Positions 12,375 through 24,055 of a stretch of 64,000 nucleotides of DNA are shown in pieces. The stretch lies in NCBI GenBank assembly GCA_944470555.2, contig OX104127.1:131379113-131443112 (forward strand), in the 5' to 3' direction. Positions within the stretch are counted from its first letter, which is position 1. Every line of letters begins with the position of its first letter. This DNA is from Heterobilharzia americana (taxonomy: Eukaryota > Platyhelminthes > Trematoda > Strigeidida > Schistosomatidae). The position numbers and the translations under genes are program-made. The notes under the pieces were generated by a model that did no database searches, was not told the origin of the DNA, and saw nothing but the letters and a program-made list of their open reading frames with translations.

Positions 12375-12830
12375 GTGAAATCCAGGACACGCGTTTCGTC
12401 CTATTTGGGACTTGTCAGATGGATATGCCTGCACCCCAGTGAATGATGTTGTTTCCACCGGGACTCGAACTCGGGACCGATCAACTCGGTCCAATCAACG
12501 ATGGTATAATACAAGCAATGACACTAAGACTATACCCGTCGCACAAGAAGTGGCTATCGTGGCTTTGTGGTGTAGTGGATAACGCTCTGGTGTTTGAAGC
12601 AACCGGTCCCGAGTTTGAGTCTTTGGGGTGCAGGTATACCCAGCTGACGAGTCCGAAATCGGAAGAAACATGCGCCCTGGATTTCACTGCTAGCGACTAT
12701 CCATCATTAGTATATGTAATGAAAAACAAAGGCAAGATCGAGGCATCCGCGCAGGAGCCCATACGTCAATAGAGACCGGTCAATCCAGTCGAATCAATGA
12801 CAGTATAATACAAACAATAACACATAAACG
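12375..12830. repeat. SINE-A inverted pair (minus, then plus)
   Basis: 12,380-12,530 is a minus copy whose hammerhead reads CTGACAAG (core G lost) with a GTC cleavage triplet. 12,548-12,830 is a plus copy with a clear tRNA-like promoter region, a hammerhead with intact CTGACGAG and GAAA and a re-formed stem II (TCCG/CGGA), but with GCC at the cleavage triplet, so it should not cleave. A second head segment follows the plus hammerhead (from 12,728), as in tandem copies of this family. Confidence 0.75.
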
Positions 12831-13019
12831 GGACTATTCAGAAATCAACATGAAATGCAAGGAATAAATACAATGCTCAAAGTTTTGTACTTTTTTTTAG
12901 ATATTTTTCATAAATTTGTTGTAGAATTTACACAAAGAGAAGTAGGACAAGAATTTCTAACAGATTTTCTGAACATTTTGTTTTAAAGAATTTTTAATCA
13001 AAGAGAAACAGTGCCTATT

Positions 13020-14846
13020 GAATACAGAACGTCAAGTTAATGTTTCTAATGCCTGTGAACCAACTAACATTCATCAGATCTCAAAAAACAGAAAAAGGGG
13101 AATGAGCGTACAACTTGCGTCACTTACATATACAGAAAGAAATACAACTGGCCTTATGTACATTGATCAGTTGCTGGAAAGTAAGTGGCGTCTCTTTCGT
13201 CCAGAAATACCACCTGCAGCCGCTGAACTACAAATGAACATTAATCCCCCAACGAAAATGGAAGTCCTGAACGCCATAAAGCTACTGAAATGCGGGAAAG
13301 CAGCAGGACCAGATGGAATACCCCAGAAGCACTGAAAACAGATGCAGAGACAACAGCGGACATGCTCACACCACTATTGCAGAAGGTGTGGAAGGAAGAG
13401 AAGGTACCTGACGATTGGAAGAAGTGTTACCTTGTCAAACTGCCGAAGAAGGGAGACCTCAGTGCTTGCAGGAACTGGCGCGGAATCACTCTCCTGTCCA
13501 CCCCAAGTAAAATATTAAGCCGCATCATCCTGGAGAGGCTAAGGGATGCACTGGATTCAAAACTACGACCGGAACAGGCTGGCTGGCTGGATTCAGGAAG
13601 TACAAATCATGTGCAGACCAAATTGCAACGCTTCGTATCATCATAGAACAGAGCATAGAATGGCAATCACCTCTCCACCTCAACTTCATCGACTTTGAGA
13701 AGGCCTTTGACAGCGTCGACCGAGAAGTAATTTGGAAACTGCTTCAATACTACGGAGTACCGCAAACCTTTATCCTCCTCATTCAACAACTATATGAAGA
13801 TGCTACATGCCAAGTAATCCACAATGGGAAGCTCAGTGATGCCTTTGAAGTGAAGACAGGAGTAAAACAAGGTTGCCTACTATCCCCCATGATATTCTTG
13901 ATTGTGGTGGACTGGATCATGCAGCAAACAGTAGGCAGCGAGAAGAGGCGGATACACTGGACGACGGAAAAGAACCTAGAAGACTTGGATTTCGCCAACG
14001 ATGACTTGTGCCTGATGTCACATAAACTTGAAGATCTACAGGCAAAAACTAACAAGTTGGTAGAAGAGGCAGCGAAGACGGGACTTCAGGTGAATATAGA
14101 GAAGACAGAAGTGATGAAGATACCGCACCACCACCATCAACAACAACAACAACAAACTCCAATCACCGTCAACGGGAGAAACTTAAAGGAAGTAACCTCC
14201 TTCACTTATCTAGGAAGTACTGTTTCAACTACAGGTGGGACGGACGAGGACGTCAAAGTCAGCCAGGATCGGAAAAGCAAGACAGGCGTTCATTAGCCTG
14301 AAACCAGTGTGGAGATCTGCTTCACTGCACTCAGCATGTGGAACAAGATACGGATTTTCAACACCAATGCCAGTCAAGTCAGTGCTTCTGTATGGCTCAG
14401 AGACTTGGCGCGTCACGAAAGGGATTTCCAATAAACTACAGACATTCATCAACAACTACCTACGCTGGCTCGCTACTGAAGATCAGATGGATTGCCAGAA
14501 ATAATAAGCAACAAGGAACTCTGGGAACGAACCAACCAAGAATCTATCACGCAACAAATATGCAGGAGGAAGTGGAGATGGGTTGGGGATGCACTGAGAA
14601 GGCCGACTGGGGACATCACGCATCAGGCCAGTTGCTCGAGTGGAATCCCCATGGGAATCGACGAGTTGGACGTTGGAGGTGAGGGTGACATGGAGGAGGT
14701 CGTGCGAGGAGGAAATGAGAGCTTGTGGGCTGTCGTGGAGGCAGGTTCAAAAGATCTCAGAGAACAGAGTGGAGTGGAGACGTGCTACTGAAGCTCTATG
14801 TTCCACTAGGAACCCAAGGGACTAATAATAATAATAATAATAATAA
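13020..14846 (+). mobile_element. RTE-like LINE, 5'-truncated, reverse transcriptase to 3' end
   Basis: Broken reverse-transcriptase reading frame. In order: NAIKLLKCGKAAGPDGIP (13,270), a frameshift, PDDWKKCYLVKLPKKGDL and RNWRGITLLS, another frameshift, FIDFEKAFDSVDRE (motif A, near 13,690), TGVKQGCLLSPMIF (motif B), DLDFANDDLCLMSH (motif C with an extra Asn), SFTYLGSTVS, VKSVLLYGSETW, and the C-terminal WRWVGDALRRPTGDITHQA. It ends in a (TAA)n tail at 14,823-14,846, as in RTE elements. The endonuclease is missing. Non-functional because of at least three frameshifts. Confidence 0.85.
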
Positions 14847-15289
14847 GTGGCGTCTCTATTGAAAAGAATTATTAGCGAAGTGGGTTTAAATCAAACTGGT
14901 AAAAATGAATTGTTGTTGAAAAGAAAGCAAAAGACGAAGAAGGAAAAAATGAATAGGCATAACAATCTACGGTATTATGTGTTGGATTCATCTCTGTCTC
15001 TACATCGCATTGTCGAGATATTTTTGCATACTTTTGTTTCGAATCATCTTATGAACGGATCATATGACATAATCTGGTATTTTATTTATTGTTTACATTA
15101 CTTATTGATTATGTAGTCCTTTTTTGTTAAACTAAGAAAAAATAAATGTTATTCCATCAGTTTTCATTGGTTATATGTTAAATCATACTTGTAACACAGA
15201 GAAAACGATGTCTTGGAGTGAGAAATATAGAGAAATCAACTGAAAAAAACTCTGTCTTACTAAACTGTAATTTCAAGTTAATATCTTTC
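14847..15289. other. AT-rich spacer after the LINE tail
   Basis: A short frame (14,847-15,116) of low-complexity Lys-rich then hydrophobic sequence; no recognised domain. Confidence 0.5.
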
Positions 15290-15570
15290 AGGAACTGACA
15301 TAAGTTGAAGAAGCACTGAGGACCCAGCAGCACTAGACAGACGTTTCGTCCCAATACGAGACTCCTCAGCAGTGTGCGCCCATAAATCCTCCAGAGATAG
15401 AACGCAGGAACCTCAGGTTTCACAGTAAGTGCGTTAACATGAAGTCACTGAGTTGGAATCCGCAGATCCGCACTTTTCCTACTTGTCTTAGTTAGAGATA
15501 TGGTACGATCTACATCCAATACCATCGTTGAATATCTGTCTTCACATCCAACTTCGTTTGACACTTTGTA
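15290..15570 (-). repeat. SINE-B single copy with intact hammerhead core
   Basis: Minus strand; head segment near 15,500-15,570, GTGCGGATCTGCGGATTCC body, tRNA-like remnant, hammerhead, tail at 15,290. It appears not to be paired with a plus copy. Confidence 0.75.
15329..15378 (-). ncRNA. Hammerhead ribozyme, SINE-B type
   Basis: On the minus strand: GCACACTG, core CTGAGGAG, stem II with a GTC/GAC base, GAAA, GTC cleavage triplet, then TAGTGC. Stem I pairs CACTG with TAGTG (one G-U). Stem III is the minimal A-U and C-G form as in SINE-A. Confidence 0.7.
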
Positions 15571-16179
15571 TTTCCCTCATAGCTTGACTACATGTAACAC
15601 ATAAGTCATAACACATGACCACTGATTCCAAGTAAGGATATGTTTTGCTTAAGTATAGAATTTACTTTTCAAAGGCATTTTTGAGCATTAACCTATTTGA
15701 CTTTCCATTGTAATCAGATCTTCACTTGATCATCTATTGATGAGGTTTCATTACGTTCATTATTATTTTGACTGACCATTCACTTACTCCCGAGGATTAT
15801 TCATAATCATACTGTGTAGTGTTGCAACTTTTGTACATCATTTTATTAACAGTTATACTTCAACACAGTGTATTATACATTTGTGTTCAACTGTCATATG
15901 CTGTTTTGCTCAGTGTTCAGATTAATCATATGAGTCTAATGAGTCAATAAAATTTATGTTACAACCGCTTAGCAGTTGGTATTATTATTGTTAGTCTGAA
16001 TTATCAACACTTATCAGCACTTAAATTTCACTCAGTTCACTTGACTTTGTGTTCATGTAACAGTCCTGTTGAAAATAATGAGATGCAGAATTCGCAAACT
16101 TACATTACTCTACTAATTCTTACAAATCTATGATTTTTGAAGATTATTTTTCATTTATTAAGAGATGTGCTAAATCTCC

Positions 16180-17570
16180 ATGGGGGTATTTACTTGAAGC
16201 TTCCGTAAGCTTGAAAAAGCGTTCCCGAGGAATCGTGTTTTACAGCCTAAACATTGCATTCAAAAAGGAGTTTCTCTAGTTTCTAGATTAGAGGAAAAGA
16301 AATATTTGATGCAGAATTGTCTAAACCATTACGGAGGTAAACTAATAAATGAATGACACAGAAAAAGACTGAGATATGTTGATGACACATGGCTTATACC
16401 CAGGTATTCTTAGATCACCTGTACTCTGGATCGCCCAGTATCAAGTTCAATTCAGAAAAAGTAATGGATAAGTGGGGACTGCTTTTCTTTGGTTGTCTTG
16501 TTAAGCGGAAGGAAAAAGGGCATTTAAGTATAGCCACTTTCAAAAAAGCAACCCATTTGAACAAATATTTAGATTTCAACTCATTATATCTAATTACTGA
16601 GAAAGTTTATGTTGCCTCCAGTATTTTAAGGAGAGTACGCACTCTAGTAATGGATGAAAATGAAAGAGTTGAGGAATTAAAATATGTGAACAGGGTACTT
16701 AAAATGAATGATTATCCGGTATAATTGATTTGCAAATAGGAAATAACATCAAAATTAGGTCGTAAAACCACTCCTAAATCGCGGGCCTCAACATTAGTTA
16801 TCCCTCATGGATCACAAACTTCGGATTCAATTAGGACAGTATTCAACAAATTCAGTATCAGAGTGTTCTACAGAACATCAAACACATTGCAGAGCACCTT
16901 AGTTCATTTGAAGCATGAGATCCTTTTAGATTCACTATCTAGTTGTATATGTAAAGTAAATTGCTCACACTGAAATGCAATATACATAGGACTAACTAAT
17001 TTGAAGTAATGAACACCGAAGAGCTTCCACACGACCTCCTAGAAATCCAGTGGAACTGAAAACATATCAACCATAGCTTTACATGCTAGAATTTCAGGTC
17101 ACAAGGTATATTTTGACAATACTGGCATTATTCAGAAAGGCTTTAGAAACTATAAAGAACGTCTCATAGCAGAATCTCTTGACATTAATTGGAATCAAAA
17201 CTGTCTAGATAGGAATGAGGGAGTAAGACGTAGTTTGACCGGGTCTCAACCCACCCCCATATGCTGATATAACCAACATACAGATGATACTAACTATCAA
17301 CACATGTGTATATACAAATCCGAATCTGTAATTCATACATTCTTCACACAAAATATATGACATATGGACGTCGTCTTCATTCTACAATTCTAACAACGCA
17401 GAATGATTCATGTAGAAGAACACTTGTCAAGTTATCATTTACAAGCTTGGAGGATGTTGTAAACTCCGGCTTACTGTAACTTTGATAAAGCTATTGGCAC
17501 TAAATAACGAAACGTCAGTTGGAACAAATTAATTTTGTTGTACATTCATTGCGAAATACAAATACCAAAA
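16180..17570 (+). mobile_element. Penelope-like element, RT end to 3' terminus
   Basis: 16,389-16,724 encodes GSPSIKFNSEKVMDKWGLLF, FGCLVKRKEKGHLSIATFKK, THLNKYLDFNS and RVLKMNDYPV, the conserved end of the Penelope RT domain (consensus PSIKFT, FLDCLVKR, KPTHTDKYLDFNS). 16,970-17,190 is a decayed GIY-YIG endonuclease region (AIYIGLTN reading, then stops). The 3' end at 17,455-17,530 carries a hammerhead-like motif. The RT catalytic part upstream of 16,180 is not recognised. Confidence 0.82.
17474..17526 (+). ncRNA. Hammerhead-like motif at Penelope 3' end (degenerate)
   Basis: CTGTAACT, then TTGATAAAG where CTGATGAAG is expected, a stem II region CTATTGGCACTAAATAAC, CGAAACGTC and AGTTGG. AACT/AGTT can form stem I; GAAACGTC has the loop-less stem III reported for Penelope hammerheads. 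Core substitutions predict loss of activity. Confidence 0.55.
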
Positions 17571-17628
17571 TCATGAATATCATTTATTCAATGCCCAATT
17601 TTTTTCAAACCATCAAATCCCAATTTGG

Positions 17629-18326
17629 TTTATTATTATTATTAGTCCCTTGGGTTCCTAGTGGAACATAGAGCTTCAGTAGCACGTCTCCACTCCACTC
17701 TGTTCTCTGAGATCTTTTGAACCTGCCTCCACGACAGCCCACAAGCTCTCATTTCCTCCTCGCACGACCTCCTCCATGTCACCCTCACCTCCAACGTCCA
17801 ACTCGTCGATTCCCATGGGGATTCCACTCGAGCAACTGGCCTGATGCGTGATGTCCCCAGTCGGCCTTCTCAGTGCATCCCCAACCCATCTCCACTTCCT
17901 CCTGCATATTTGTTGCGTGATAGATTCTTGGTTGGTTCGTTCCCAGAGTTCCTTGTTGCTTATTATTTCTGGCAATCCATCTGATCTTCAGTAGCGAGCC
18001 AGCGTAGGTAGTTGTTGATGAATGTCTGTAGTTTATTGGAAATCCCTTTCGTGACGCGCCAAGTCTCTGAGCCATACAGAAGCACTGACTTGACTGGCAT
18101 TGGTGTTGAAAATCCGTATCTTGTTCCACATGCTGAGTGCAGTGAAGCAGATCTCCACACTGGTTTCAGGCTAATGAACACCTCTCTTGCTTTTCCGATC
18201 CTGGCTGACTTTGACATCCTCGTCTGTCCCGCCTGTGGCGCCTGTAGTTGAAACAGTGCTTCCTAGATAGGTGTGGGTGAAGGAGGTTACTTCCTTTAAG
18301 CTTCTCCCGTTGATGGTGACTGGAGT

Positions 18327-18357
<31 letters not shown>

Positions 18358-18614
18358 GGTGCGGTATCTTCATCACCTCTGTCTTCTCTATATTCACCTG
18401 AAGTCCCGTCTTCGCTGCCTCTTCTACCGACTTGTTAGTTTTTGCCTGTAGATCTTCAAGTTTATGTGACATCAGGCACAAGTCATCGTTGGCGAAATCC
18501 AAGTCTTCTGGGTTCATTTCTGCAGTCCAGCGTATCCCCCTCTTCTCGCTGCCTACTGTTTGCTGCATGATCCAGTCCACCACAATAAGGAATATCATGG
18601 GGGATAGCAACTTG
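17629..18614 (-). mobile_element. RTE-like LINE, 5'-truncated, inverted near-copy of the 13-14.8 kb element
   Basis: Begins within motif B (LLSPMIFLIVVDWIM) and runs to the same (TAA)n tail (17,629-17,644). Its 99-residue C-terminal frame is identical to that of the other copy. It has the same extra Asn in motif C (FANDD). A (CAA)n tract near 18,330 has a different length and shifts the frame. Tails of the two copies face each other across 2.8 kb. Confidence 0.87.
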
Positions 18615-18964
18615 GTTTAGATATCTATAAATTTTGTTTTGCCTACTACTTCCATAAGTAATACTTTTATTCAAGTCTATGCCAGATAAATATCATCTGC
18701 ATTACGTATTCATTTTTTCTGTCTTGTTTGGAATAGTTCAAATTTGATGCTTTGTGACAAGATAAGTCATTCACAGTCCTCTTCCTAGTTCCTATATAGG
18801 TTTCGTACTGCCGGACAAAACAATAACATAAGGATGAGATGAATAAAAAAATTTCATTTTATTTTTCATACCACTGTTTTATGGTCTCTTAATAGCTGCT
18901 GAAAGTTTAAAATGACATTGAACTACTGGCACTAAAAAATATGTATTCTTGAGATGAAGGGGAA

Positions 18965-19195
18965 TTTTTTTAAATTCAGAAGTAGTATTCATCATGGACT
19001 GACATCAGTTGGGGAACCATTGGAAATCTGGGAGCACTAGACAACTGTTTCGGAAATTGTGAACCACTGGAAACCAACCCAGTGGCTGAATAGTTAACCC
19101 GTTCGCCGTGAAACCTGAAGGTCCTGAGTTCGATCCCTAGCCGGGTTGTGGGTGCGTACTGCTGAGGAGTCCCATAATAGGACGATGGTTCGAAG
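18965..19195. repeat. SINE-B head-to-head pair, both arms cut at the hammerhead
   Basis: 18,980-19,052 is a minus tail ending inside the hammerhead at CGAAACAGTTGTCTAGTGC. It joins directly to a plus copy (19,053-19,190) with a well preserved tRNA-like body that ends inside its own hammerhead at GTCCCATAATAGGACGA. Confidence 0.75.
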
Positions 19196-20924
19196 TTTTT
19201 CCATAGTATTTGTTTAGTACTCTAAATGGCATGGAATATTATGCAGCTGTCATCTTTCTGTCATTTTCAAGTCATTGAATAGTTTTGCGTCAAATGAAAG
19301 ATAAGTTCCTGAGTTTTACCACATCCATATCTAGCGGTTCAATTGCTCCTATATAGATAGGATATGCAATTAAGCAACTTAAGAAATGATGAAAAAGATT
19401 TGTAGCTCATGTAGATGATGATAATCTTGTTTTGTTTTCATCTTCTTTATAAAGTTAGTATTAAGTATATCACCAAGCTCGGTGATGAAACTTCAACAAA
19501 ATATGAAAGCTCATAGAATACCAAACTACCATTACCCTCACCCTGAGCTGCAAATCTTTCCCATTGTTTCAAAATCTTTCGAGTATAACATGGCTGTCTA
19601 CTCAGAAATGAAAAAAACTCCTCAGATAAGGGGACTTCTTCTCTTTCTACACAAGTGTATACGATGGAACATCTCACCTCAAAGCGTTAGACATACATTA
19701 TCAATCAAGTGAAAGATTGCACACAAAAGTAGCAGAGAACACAAAGGTGACAGAATACCAAACGGTTATAGCTACTTACACTTGAAGTCAATTATCATCA
19801 CAGATTAATGTCAGCTGAAAAATAAATAAAAACCTACGAGTACTGTACATTTGTTTTTCCGCAGTTTTTGCTTTTCAACAGTGTGCACTCACATCCTAAT
19901 CAGAGATCAATCACAGGATCACATAGCGTATTATCAACGACTCAGTGAGTTGGAATCGTGTACTCCCCTTCTTTAACTTTCTTTAATTCATGACATTACC
20001 ATTACCCAATTTCTTCCTTTAAAACCGATTTTAACTTCATTCTTATACTCCTCCATTACTTCATATTTAGTGTACACATTTAAGTTTGTATCAGTGATAA
20101 ATTTTGTGATTGTATTCCTTCTCTACTTTAACCTAACCACAAATAAATTAACCATGATATTGATGGTTGACTTGTGATTACATTTTTCTTGGAGTTCCGT
20201 TATTTAGTGGTTTTCTGTGATTTCAGAAGTGTCATTTGTCCATTAACAATTAAATTGTGTTACGTCAGTTTGATTATGGATCTTGAGATAGAATGATATC
20301 TTTTGCTATACTGCAAACTGTGTTGTTCTTGCTTTGTTCAAATGCATCAAAGGGACCAAATGTAGAAGGCCCGTTAGAAATTTCTAGATAGTCCATATTG
20401 AAACCAAGGTGATAATTGTTGAATTTTTATTTTATTGACTGAAGCTGAAGGCAGGTCGTTATATACCTTTACCGCAGTAAGCGTATTGTAGATAGTGTGT
20501 TACCATTGGATTTCGAAGGCTACTTAAAAGGGTGTAAACCACTTATAACTTCTATCAATCAAATATGTTTACTCTTCCCATTTCTGATTAACTTTTATTT
20601 TCTCCTTCATCGTAGAAGTATGAATACGCATTACTATTTGGATTCTTAAGTACTTTAAAAAAAGCACCAAAATATGCCTAACAGTAACAATAATGCCAAG
20701 TATTCTGTCGTCGGAGGTGATAATAAAGCAGGTAAGTTTGCTTGTCTCTCCAGCCTTATCCCGCACAGGAAGTGTTAAGATTATTGAATGACAACGAGGC
20801 TTCATCATTACGTAAATACATGTGTAACCAAATAAATATTGGGATGATACATATACAGATGAATGATATAATAGTGAACAAAAAGATAACGAATAAAATG
20901 ACAGGAGTGGCCTTTAGTTTGCTG
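19196..20924. other. No gene recognised apart from a SINE-B fragment
   Basis: Contains the SINE-B fragment at 19,880-19,970; the remaining sequence shows short motif-less frames on both strands. Confidence 0.55.
19880..19970 (-). repeat. SINE-B fragment
   Basis: Minus-strand body fragment: GTGTGCACTCACATCC, AGAGATCAATCACAGGATC and GACTCAGTGAGTTGGAATC match SINE-B in order. Confidence 0.5.
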
Positions 20925-21390
20925 AAGATCAAGGGGGAAGTAATGCTTGGACGTGTTCTTTCTGAACACAGAGTTCAGGCTTGATCAATCTTATTATGAC
21001 AGCCTCCGCTATGCTGAACAGGCGTTGGCGAGCTACATGTGGCGTCACTTTTAGAATAATACGAATGATAATGAAAGCTGCATAAGCATCTATGCGATGC
21101 GCTGTGTCAACGAGGTGTGCTAGGACTGAACTTTTTAACACTTTCACTTCACCCCTTTCCAAAACAAGCTGGCAAAAGGTTCACTCCTAAGGCAGCTAAT
21201 TGACACAGCCAGTCACATGAATGCTAATAAAGCTTTCATTGTCATTCACCGTATTCTAAAAACGATACCACATGTAGCTCATCAACACCTGCTCAACATA
21301 GCGGAGGCCGTTACAATAAGATTGATCATATCTGAGTTCTGCATTCAAAAAAAACATATCTAAGCGTTATGTCTCCCTTGGCCTTCACTA
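20925..21390. repeat. Inverted repeat with a shared peptide in both arms
   Basis: Left arm 20,925-21,165 (minus frame) encodes LAHLVDTAHRIDAYAAFIII, TPHVARQRLFSIAEAV, KPELCVQKEHVQALLPP. Right arm 21,180-21,385 (plus frame) encodes LRQLIDTASHMNANKAFIVI, IPHVAHQHLLNIAEAV, SEFCIQKKHI. Arms are roughly 75% alike by eye. A third partial copy at 26,880-26,975 reads FKPNLCVQKKFVDLF. Family not recognised; the coding direction may be either strand. Confidence 0.6.
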
Positions 21391-21889
21391 AAATAAATAT
21401 TGATTCCATATTTGTAAATGAAACAAACTTTTGTAACGAATTTTGAAGAGTTAGGAGTAAATGAATAATTACAATGCCATCAAAATAATCTATTATTTTC
21501 TCATCCACCTTTGAAACAGACTATGTATGGGTGGAAGAAATGGATGGGACAGAAACATGGTATCCGACGTTAGATTTGTGATGATAATATATCTCAGTAT
21601 GTATCGATTAACCTGGTCTGCTAGAGATGCAGCTGACTTTTCACTTAATTTATTTAACTTGAAAAATATTTTCAATGGGTTATTCTTTCTTGAAGACATA
21701 TGAGATACTGGAAAAAAAATATTTAGTTCTAAATTTAGAATGCATATATGTATGAACTCATCAGACGTTTTTAAATTAAATCTAGAATATTTAAGTTTCA
21801 TGGTTCACATGCTACCGTAAAATCAGAAAAAAGCAGATCTACTGATATAGATGAATTTCTCGATATTAATAGTTAGTACTTGTTACCGT

Positions 21890-22375
21890 TTGTAGTGTTG
21901 TTGTCTACAGAAAAAATAACTTCGTGTATAAATGCGAGTATAGGGAAGTTAGTGTAAGGATAACCCTTGGACACTGTAGTAATGTATAATTCCACATTAA
22001 ATTATTTATTTGCCAAGAGCACACAGTGAAATAGTATTATTTATTGGATGACACTTTGAGTAGAATTTATTGCTCTTATTCATATGCATATTGAAAGGAA
22101 CAAGAAGACAGGCACGAAAGAAGGAATATCTATTGTGAGCTAGAGGGACAGTAGTCGTTAAATGTGATACATCTTGCACTAAAACTGTCATTTGCAAAAT
22201 GTACTTCATTTCCTCTTCTGCTTCTCTCTTAATTTGCTCTTCATACTCCTGCCTTGTCTCTTGCGTTTCTCTTGGCAAAATCCTTACCCATTGCTGGTAA
22301 TTCCATATGATTTCTGCCACCCTCTCAATATATACTACTTATATCCATTCTTATCAGCAACGCCCACTACAATAT
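21890..22375 (-). repeat. Unclassified dispersed repeat with coding-like core (copy 2)
   Basis: Minus strand. 22,375-22,085 matches copy 1 with few differences (WVRILPRETQETRQEYEEQ kept). The left part, 21,965-22,085, extends beyond the match and is repeated at 47,960-48,080 (CACACAGTGAAAtagTA, ATTTATTGGATGACACTTTG), which suggests a longer element with a separate 3' region. Confidence 0.6.
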
Positions 22376-22643
22376 GAGCGATAAATTCTGTTCAAAACGT
22401 CATGCAGTAAATTATACTATAACAGTGTGTGCTAGCTATATCATGGGAAGTTGCCTATCGTATAGAGAAAATACTGTACAGAATTGTGCTACCTTGAAAT
22501 TGAAGTTTGATAATGGATTCTTTGTTTTCTAGTCATAGAAATTGATTAAACTAATTAAACTTGTCTATTTTGTAAAAATCAACCTTTCCAACGCAGGTAA
22601 AGAAATATACTTAGGCTACTTCGGCCGTTGCTAGGATGGATGA

Positions 22644-22786
22644 GCGACTTTAAAGTTCACCCCAACAAATGTTAAAATAACCCATTACGGTTCTTCATTT
22701 TTTGAAAAACGAAACCCCTAGTCAAAATACCCAACCTTGATTGGGTATTTCAGAAGTCGCTAGGATGCCTTGAAAGTAGTCCCTTT
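22644..22786. repeat. Foldback/MITE family copy 3
   Basis: GCGACTTTAAAGTTCACCCC at the left, GTCGCTAGGATGCCTTGAAA at the right. A stray piece of the family's right arm (CGTTGCTAGGATGG) lies just left of it at 22,625. Confidence 0.7.
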
Positions 22787-23773
22787 TGAGCGACTCGTTA
22801 CCAACTCAATTAAATGAAATATGCGATATTTGTAAACCTTTTAACTAGCAGTTTTTCCCTCCCTTTCGATTAGATTTATAGCTGATGCATTTAAACAAAT
22901 GGATAGCCTGTCCACAGCACTCAATAAATTGCAGAAATACAACACAGCCTTTCAAGGCTACAAAATGATTAGCATAGTTTGCCGTTAACTGACGTTAACT
23001 TTTCAAAGAAACAACATAAAACAATAATAAATGGATCTTTAGAAAGCTTGTAAAAATAGCTGAAAAGTAATACTTGGAAACGACTTCTAAGTAAACTTGT
23101 CTTAAAAAATAAATGTGATAACTGGGAAAAAGGGTATTCAACAGAATTTCATATCTTCCTTTCTTCGATGCGTCATAACACCTGGGATTTTAAGCATATA
23201 ATCAACAGGAAAACTTCATAGCTGCATGGCAACTGGTGTCATATTCTCATTCAAGGAAAGCAATATCTATCTACAGGGCTAATCTACTCGAAATTACTTT
23301 GAGTTGTATATAATACTGAGCGACTGATTTATTCAGTATCAAGATATTGATGTATTTTCTTTTGTCATTCAATGAAACTCAAGCTCCTTCGTTCAACATT
23401 ATACCTGCAGAAATAACAGTGGGTTTAATTAGGCTGCAAAGTGGGACTATTCTACTCATGTTATAATCTGTCAATATAAGTGTTTACTTCTCCTTAAATA
23501 TAATTTGTTACTATCCCGACAATTGATCTGCACTTCCGCTGGGACACAAATAGTAAGGTGGCAGTGTGATCTGTTGGAACATTGAATAGCATAGGTTCCT
23601 CTCCGTTGGATAATATGAGCTTAATAGTTGCGATAAGTTTTGTGCATATGTGATAGAAAGAGCAAGACTCACCTTCACTGACTTCTCTTCCCTATTCCAA
23701 CCATCCAATATGGTTAGCTGATCGACCTTTAATCACTGGCTAAATATTGGGGTCAAAGGATAGTTCCTGCAGA

Positions 23774-23909
23774 GTGACTCTAAAACCACCCTAGGAACTG
23801 CTGAGATAACCAGTTGTGTCTCACTGCTCTATAGGAAACTGCCTTCCCAGCCGAAATTCTGAAATCTGATTATTGTCTTAGCAGTTACTAGGGTGGCCTT
23901 TAGAGTCAG
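23774..23909. repeat. Foldback/MITE family copy 4
   Basis: GTGACTCTAAAACCACCCTA at the left, TAGGGTGGCCTTTAGAGTCA at the right, ~136 bp. Only 9 bp separate it from the next copy. Confidence 0.8.
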
Positions 23910-23918
23910 TCATCATGC

Positions 23919-24055
23919 GTGACTCTAAAGGCCACCTTAGCAACAACTGAAACAACCATTTGGGCTTCTTCATTTTACAAAAATCTTCCTTTCTAGCCAA
24001 AATGAAGAAATTAATTGGTTATTTGATTCGTTGCTAGGGTAGCCTTTAAAGTCAC
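23919..24055. repeat. Foldback/MITE family copy 5
   Basis: GTGACTCTAAAGGCCACCTT at the left and AGGGTAGCCTTTAAAGTCAC at the right, with the centre TTCATTTTACAAAAATC. Best preserved copy of the family; arms of ~45 bp. Confidence 0.82.
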
